A stretch of DNA of 64,000 nucleotides, from assembly GCA_033060915.1 (NCBI GenBank), contig CM065386.1:3403501-3467500 (forward strand), in the 5' to 3' direction. The stretch is from Euryodendron excelsum. Lineage: Eukaryota; Streptophyta; Magnoliopsida; Ericales; Pentaphylacaceae. Positions within the stretch are counted from its first letter, which is position 1. Each line of letters begins with the position of its first letter. Positions 58,365 to 64,000 of the stretch are shown here, in pieces. The position numbers and the translations under genes are program-made. Under the pieces are notes generated by a model. It was not told where the DNA came from. It saw only the letters and a list, made by a program, of their open reading frames with translations, and searched no databases.

Positions 58365-61300
58365 TCACTGCTTTGCCTGTAGAAAAATACAATACGGTGC
58401 AGGAATCAGTTGAATTATGGTTGGTCCATTCAAAGTCCATACATGAGAAAATAAAGAAGAGGAGCATATACCCAGATGGTGCAGTGCAATTCCCAACATA
58501 TTTTAGGTGGCATAAAAGCGAGGGGGCGGAACAAAAAATTTGAAAATTGGGAAAGAAATGAGCTATGCGGCCAATCAATGTCACAGTAAAACAATCATAT
58601 GACGCCTAAGAAAAATTACTAGACAATACTTAACAAAAAAAAAAAGATCAATTATCACACCAAACAGGGGGAATCCAACACCGCAAGGCTATTGAAGGGT
58701 CCAAATTCCACTAGGCAGACAAATTTCCAACAGCTTTGATGAATGGTCCCGGTCTTTATGATATTTTCTAGGGTTAATTACATCAAGACCCCCTCAACTA
58801 TGACCCTTTTTTACTTTACTCCCTTCATCTATAAAATTCTATAATTATACTCCTTACCTTTGTAATTAATTTCCATCTTATCCTTCTGTTAGAAAAAATA
58901 GACACAATTTTATCATGTGATTTGCATGAGTACTATAGTTTCATTTATATCTAAAATACCCTTCTATTTCAGGAAAAATCAATTTAATAACCAAAATGGT
59001 AAATGTTATACAAAGGAAAGAACCTAAATAGCAAAGTCTGAATTCACCAAAATCACAAACTAACTCTCTAAAATCCCAAATTTTGGTCATTAAATTAATT
59101 TTTCCTGTAATAGAAGGGTATTTTAAGTATAAATTAAGTTATGATACTCATGTGCAAATCACATGATAAAATTCTGTCTATTTTTTCTTTTAGAAAGTAA
59201 ACAAACGGATAGGATGAGAATTAATTGCAAAGGTAAGGGTGTAATTGTAGCATTTTATAGATGAAAGGGATAAAGTGAAAAGGGGCAATAGTTGAGGGGG
59301 TCTTGGTGTAATTAACCCTATTTTCTACGTTGCTATCCCATGCCCAAGATTTAAGCTTTTAAAAATCTGGTAATTGGGATGGCTGCGATGATGAATATTG
59401 TCGCTCGGTCTAGTAATTCTATATTGTCTGGTAGATCACAGTTCTGTTAGATGAATTCTCCTTGTGATCTTTCAGGCATTACTACCACATGCCATGATCT
59501 AAGCTTCTAAAATTTGGTAATTCGCACTGCTACTGTGATAGGGTCTACTGGATTAGTACAAGTTCTGAAGATTAAGAAATGAAATAATAGAGTTACCTTG
59601 GATATGAAATGTCTATAGTGCAGCCAGCAAACCATACGAAATTGGTGCTAGCTGTAGCAACAAAAGAGGTGGGGAGAAAAAAAATTGTTGGAACTGAATC
59701 TTCGGTTCAAGACCAAGGGAAAACTGTCCAGTTTTGTGCATCAGCCTGCTCAGGATTCAGTGGGCAAGAATTTGTTTTGTTTCATTTTGTTTCAGTTTTG
59801 GTTCTTTTCTTTTATTAATTTTCCTCCACAGGCAGAGAGAAGGGAAGGAGGGTGCTGGCCTATGAATTAGGTTGGTGTAGTCTAGGAGTAAATTAACGGA
59901 TTAAGATACATTAACCTTTCTGGGTAATTATGTTATTTTCCCCCTTACTGTAAGGAGGAAGTAATTCGAAAACTCAAGAGTAGTTTAGGATCTCAAATAT
60001 AAAAGTAGATAGGTGGAGGTCCCAAGAAAAATGTTCCCCTTTCCCCCACTAAAATGTAATTCGATTATCTTGTATTTTAAACTCAAAGTTCAATGTACTC
60101 TTCTACTTTCTGTAAGCGACATGAATGAATGAATGTATGTTTTTTACTCTATCTCTATATATCATTGACATACAAAAATGTGACATAAGAAGGATAATCC
60201 AATATTGTCCATACATCTGGTCAACCATCCAGAAAAAGATAAGTCTTCAGGGGATAATTTTATTTTAACTTGTTTCAGGAGGGAAGGGTCTTGTGGAATA
60301 CAAGTAGACAACTTTCAGATGTACAGCTATCAATCATCAACGTCAAAACTCAATTCATAAAGAGCAAAAGGACTAATTACCTGGGAATACAAGAAGGTTC
60401 CAAGGATTGCGATGGCTGCTCCAAGAGCATTGACAGGCTGGACAGGTGTATGGAAGATGATGATAGAGGAGACTATGACAGAGATACGTTTCATGGTGTT
60501 CCCAATGCTAAATGTCAAGGGAGAAATCTCGTTCAGGGACATGTATGAGACCTGATTGTAGAGGTGATAGAACACGCTCTGGGCCGCCACCCACCTATCA
60601 TGTGCAAATATCAGCCACGTAAAACATGTGTGTATAATGCCAGCAACCAAAAACAGAAATATAAGTCTTTATTGTAAAGAACAGAACACATTTCGCTCAT
60701 ACAATGATTCAAAAGCCAAAATCTGAATAGAAAGAAAAAAGAATGAGAAATAAAAGAAAGGCATATACATAGAAGTAAGTAACTAGAATATGCATGAATG
60801 AGAAGAGTATACAAAAAGCTCAACATGGAAAAAAAAATTATTATTACTTGCTCACCGAACTTCTTTAAAAGGTCCAATATTCATCATTATATCCTCAACG
60901 AGGTCCGAGTTATCAATCCTTATATTTCTAGCCCCTAAATTTTTCAGGGTCCATGCATGATCAATAATTTTTTTTACCAGATTTTCTAACTATTTGGATG
61001 CTTTTCCAATCAATCAAGCCTATTATGGAGAATTAAAACACAAAGTGCTTAAGTTAAACATTTAACTGCACCCTGCAAAAGAGGATTCAAGACCGAACAG
61101 AGATGGCATCTTCAATCAAGCAAACTTAGTGCAAGTTCCTATCACAGATGGCCTGACAACAATTGGAATACAAGATAGGATAAAAGTTTTACAGTTATTT
61201 CCATAATTATCCTCAAAAAGTCAGACAACATGGATTATGTAAGTGTCACCTACATCCTGCAGAATTACCACGGTCAAGATTTTCTTTTTACCTTGTGTAT

Positions 61301-63317
61301 TTAACAGCACCACAATGGGATTACAAAATTATACAGACAAAGTAGAATACAAACAAGGGGCACAAAGAAATCCAAGTTGGTAGTTGTCATGTGGTTACCA
61401 GATGATCTGGGGTCCAATTTGAGAAAGGGCCTTTTCCCATCCAACTGCCCACATCTGTGGTCCCTCCACAGCAATTGCAAATGGAGTGAGAATCAAGAGA
61501 GACAACATTGAGAGGCACGCATAGTAGTTCATTCCACCAACAGACTTCCCCTTCATACCCTTCTTTGAAAATATGTTACGGAATACAAACGCCAAGTTTG
61601 ATATCATGGCCCCCATGAAACCTGAAATTGACAGCCAACAACCAAATTAAGGCATCAGAAACCGTCCCCGAAAGCAAGAAGCAACAATATTAAATTCAAC
61701 CGAACCACTTTAGTTCATGAATATCACAAACTGCCAGAACCAAAGTCATCCAGCTGAGCAAGAAACTCGTGATTGCTCTGAAGAAATTAAGACAAATAAA
61801 CAAGTTGGCTACACCACTTTCATTCAGACACTGGAGTTCATAGAAAAAGAAATAAAAGGAAGTTCAAGGTAATTGACATAATCGAATCTAGTCCTCCATG
61901 TGGTTTGTGATGAGATTGAGGGATAAAATTAAATAACATGAATTAAATACGAAAATTTAAAGTTCATATATTTATTTTTGGGTTGAAATAACAACCTGAG
62001 TTCAATTTGCAGGAAAATTTGTTTTGTTAAGTCCCTAGAAATGAAAATTCTGTGATTCAAGATCTAATTTTTTTTTTTTTTTCAAATTCCCTACTTTAGC
62101 CTCCATGTGGTTTGTGATGAGATTGAGGGATAAAATTAAATAACATGAATTAAATACGAAAATTTAAAGTTCATATATTTATTTTTGGGTTGAAATAACA
62201 ACCTGAGCTCAATTTGCAGGAAAATTTGTTTTGTTAAGTCCCTAGAAATGAAAATTCTGTGATTCAAGATCTAATATTTTTTTTTTTCAAATTCCCTACT
62301 TTGGCCGTCAACCAATAAGGGAAAACGAGGAACAAAGTCGAACATAAGAAACTATGACGAATCAAATGATAAATAATTCAACTTTTACCAAAGAAATTTT
62401 TTGATTACCAGTCATGTTGAAGTTGAGCTCAGTCACGGCAGCAAGACCGCAGCCGCCAATGATCGGAATAAGGGACAAGTAAACCGGCAGCGGAAATGTC
62501 TCGCCCAAGAGGAGCCTGGAGACCAACACACTAAAAGCAGGCTCACCGCTCTTGATGATGTGAGTAAACGAGACAGCAACTTTTGACATACTCACTGTAG
62601 CTGCTACATGCCCAATAGTATGTGCCACAGCAACCTAACAACAACCCAAAATCGAACAATCAGCGAAAATGTTAAACAAAGTAAACCCAACCCAGATCAC
62701 AAAAATCCAGATTACACCAAACCCATGGCATGAAATCCCTAGATATGCCCAAAAATGGGGGGAAAAATCGCAATTAAGCTTACAGGGAAGAGAGCTTTCC
62801 AGAACTCGAGATCGGTCTTAGGTGCTTCGGCTATTCTGGTAGCCCAAGAGATCAACATCATGAGAGATCCAGTTGCGAGGGAGAGAGTCGAAGTAAGCCA
62901 TGGAAAAGGAAAAGCATTTAGCACTTTTTTGTTGTAGATGTTGAAGACCACGTTCAAAGCCCACCACGTAGCGAAGTAGATTCCGATCTTGAGCTTCTGA
63001 GCCGCCTCAGATGGCGCCTTCGGTTTCTCGATCTTTGCATCGATCGGCTCCGACCGATCCGCTTCGTAGGCCTTGCATGTGATCAACGATGACTTCCTAT
63101 CATAGCTCGACGATCTTTTCAATAAACCAAAACCTTCAATCGAGGAAACATACAAGGGTTTTGCGATCGAGACCACGGAGCTGTTCCGGCGACTTTTCAA
63201 TGCCGGAAGTGGTGGTAAAACCGAGAATTGCCGTGTCGGCACCGTCGACTTTTCCCGGAAAATGTCGGAACCAGTGATGGTCACCGTAGATTGCTTCACA
63301 GACGAAATCATACTCAT
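58365..63317 (-). CDS. GPT: Glucose-6-phosphate/phosphate translocator, plastid inner envelope; five exons
   Basis: Exons (minus): 63317-62784, 62634-62409, 61621-61399, 60594-60381 and a 12-nt last exon 58376-58365 encoding A-K-Q-stop. Phases agree and give 402 residues. GPT exchanges cytosolic glucose 6-phosphate for phosphate across the inner envelope of non-green plastids. Residues 1 to ~90 are Ser-rich transit sequence. The drug/metabolite-type carrier follows (KIGIYFATWWALNVVFNIYN; SHTIGHV-type AVAHTIGHVAATVSMSKVAV; FTHIIKSGEPAFSVLVSR; FRNIFSKKGMKGKSV; GMNYYACLSM; FYHLYNQVSYMSL; LTFSIGNTMKRISVI; TPVQPVNALGAAIAILG). The substrate-site segments SFTHIIK and GNTMKR are intact. GPT1 versus GPT2 cannot be decided. 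Intron 4 (2.0 kb) contains a long inverted repeat; intron 2 has a 207-bp tandem duplication. Confidence 0.95.
58769..59320. mobile_element. Long inverted-repeat (foldback) element in intron 4 of GPT
   Basis: The left end TAGGGTTAATTACATCAAGA, continuing CCCCCTCAACTATG, is mirrored at the right end (CATAGTTGAG-type sequence, GGGGGTCTTGG, TGTAATTAACCCTA). Arms of about 200 bp pair through ATCACATGATAAAATT, AAATACCCTTCTAT and AAATTAATTTTTCCTG. TTTTC flanks both sides (58764-58768 and 59321-59325), a likely 5-bp duplication. It lies within a transcribed intron, so its RNA would form a long hairpin. Confidence 0.8.
61894..62306. repeat. 207-bp tandem duplication in GPT intron 2
   Basis: The unit beginning CTCCATGTGGTTTGTGATGA at 61894 repeats at 62101 and runs to about 62306. 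The copies are nearly identical; they differ in the length of an internal T-run (near 62070 and 62278) and by single bases such as CTGAGTTC/CTGAGCTC. This looks recent. Confidence 0.92.
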
Positions 63318-64000
63318 CTTGCACGAAGATCAAGATGGGTATTGCCAAAAATTGCCAAATGAACAAAGTATCAACAAAAACAATGAGACTCGAAGGATCT
63401 AAAGATTCAAAATTCCAAAAGGTTTTGTAAAACAAAGAACAAAGAAACCTAGTCCTAGACGACTCCGTAAAACCTCAACAACCAGTTTAGTCCTTCTGGG
63501 TTTGTAAGCTTAAATCACAAACTAGAAAAATAAAAAATGAACTGAACTTTATTCAAATCAGCTATGGTTTTATTGAACGAATGATTGAAAAAGACCAATC
63601 TTTTGGCTTCTCCCTCAGTATTTTCTCTCCCTTTCTCTCTTTGAAATCTCAGTCACTCTGGTACCAAACTACTCTTGTAATACGGTCGATCAAAAGATCT
63701 TTTGCTGGCGACTTTCCTTTGTTGGAAGAACTCTGCCTTATAGTAGCAGAAGAGAAAGCTGGTTTTGTAGGGGTTTGGCTCTACCGATGTAACCCTTTCT
63801 CTAAAACTTTCCAATCACCAATGACAGTCTGCCACCTTAGCGGAATAGAAATAAGGAAAATGAGCAAAGTTAGGGTTCTGTTCAGGCTTACCTCAAGCAG
63901 GTCCAGGATGTTTATACTCCACCCACCTAACAAATTTGCCTCTTTTAATGTAAATCATTATCAAAGACAAAGCCCTTCAATATTGGCAATTATTTAAACA
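63318..64000 (-). promoter_or_regulatory. 5' leader and promoter side of GPT; no other gene seen
   Basis: This region is upstream of the GPT ATG on the minus strand. A CT-rich run at about 63610-63645 becomes (GA)-rich in the mRNA sense. Long open frames here, for example 63581-63997 on the plus strand, show no domain. Confidence 0.45.

Noticed and set aside
59609..59818. Small plus-strand frame inside GPT intron 4
   Set aside because: It has no family resemblance and lies on the antisense strand of a transcribed intron.
63581..63997. 138-codon frame upstream of GPT
   Set aside because: Low-information composition, no motif, and it lies in the expected promoter region.

Overview
The window is nuclear DNA of a flowering plant, most likely a eudicot. 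Genes are AT-rich and split by GT-AG introns. Several products have predicted plastid transit peptides. The gaps hold small plant-type transposons (MITEs, tRNA-derived SINEs, LINE 3' ends and a CACTA-like element). The species cannot be named from the sequence alone.

Layout, left to right. A TORTIFOLIA1/SPIRAL2-type microtubule-protein gene (minus) is cut by the left edge. After a 5 kb MITE/SINE-rich gap come two small convergent genes of unknown function; they resemble each other and overlap at their stop codons (7521-8518). An initiator tRNA-Met gene (minus, 10071-10142) lies 111 bp from the start codon of LTD (plus, LHCP import factor). Next come the chloroplastic lipocalin CHL (minus), a NEPRO/Rmp1-like gene (minus, 8 exons) and a Spg1/Tem1-type small GTPase (plus). 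A CACTA-like element of about 4.8 kb (29615-34453) carries a decayed piece of an F-box gene. It is followed by an F-box/LRR/FBD gene (minus), a DAWDLE-like FHA gene (minus) whose FHA region is frameshifted and carries a stop, tryptophan synthase beta (plus) and a glucose-6-phosphate/phosphate translocator (minus), which ends near the right edge.

Functionally this is an ordinary euchromatic stretch of unrelated single genes, four of them plastid-directed (LTD, CHL, TSB, GPT). I see no operon-like or clustered pathway. CDS coordinates below run from start codon to stop codon, with exon limits given in each entry; they come from reading frames, splice-site phase and remembered family sequences, not from transcripts.

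The most unusual items are the convergent, stop-overlapping paralogue pair; the DAWDLE-like pseudogene with two lesions, an exon-containing tandem duplication and a LINE in an intron; the gene-capturing CACTA-like element; the tRNA-iMet/LTD divergent arrangement; and two long inverted-repeat elements, one of them inside the last intron of GPT. I did not find a convincing wholly new biological system.
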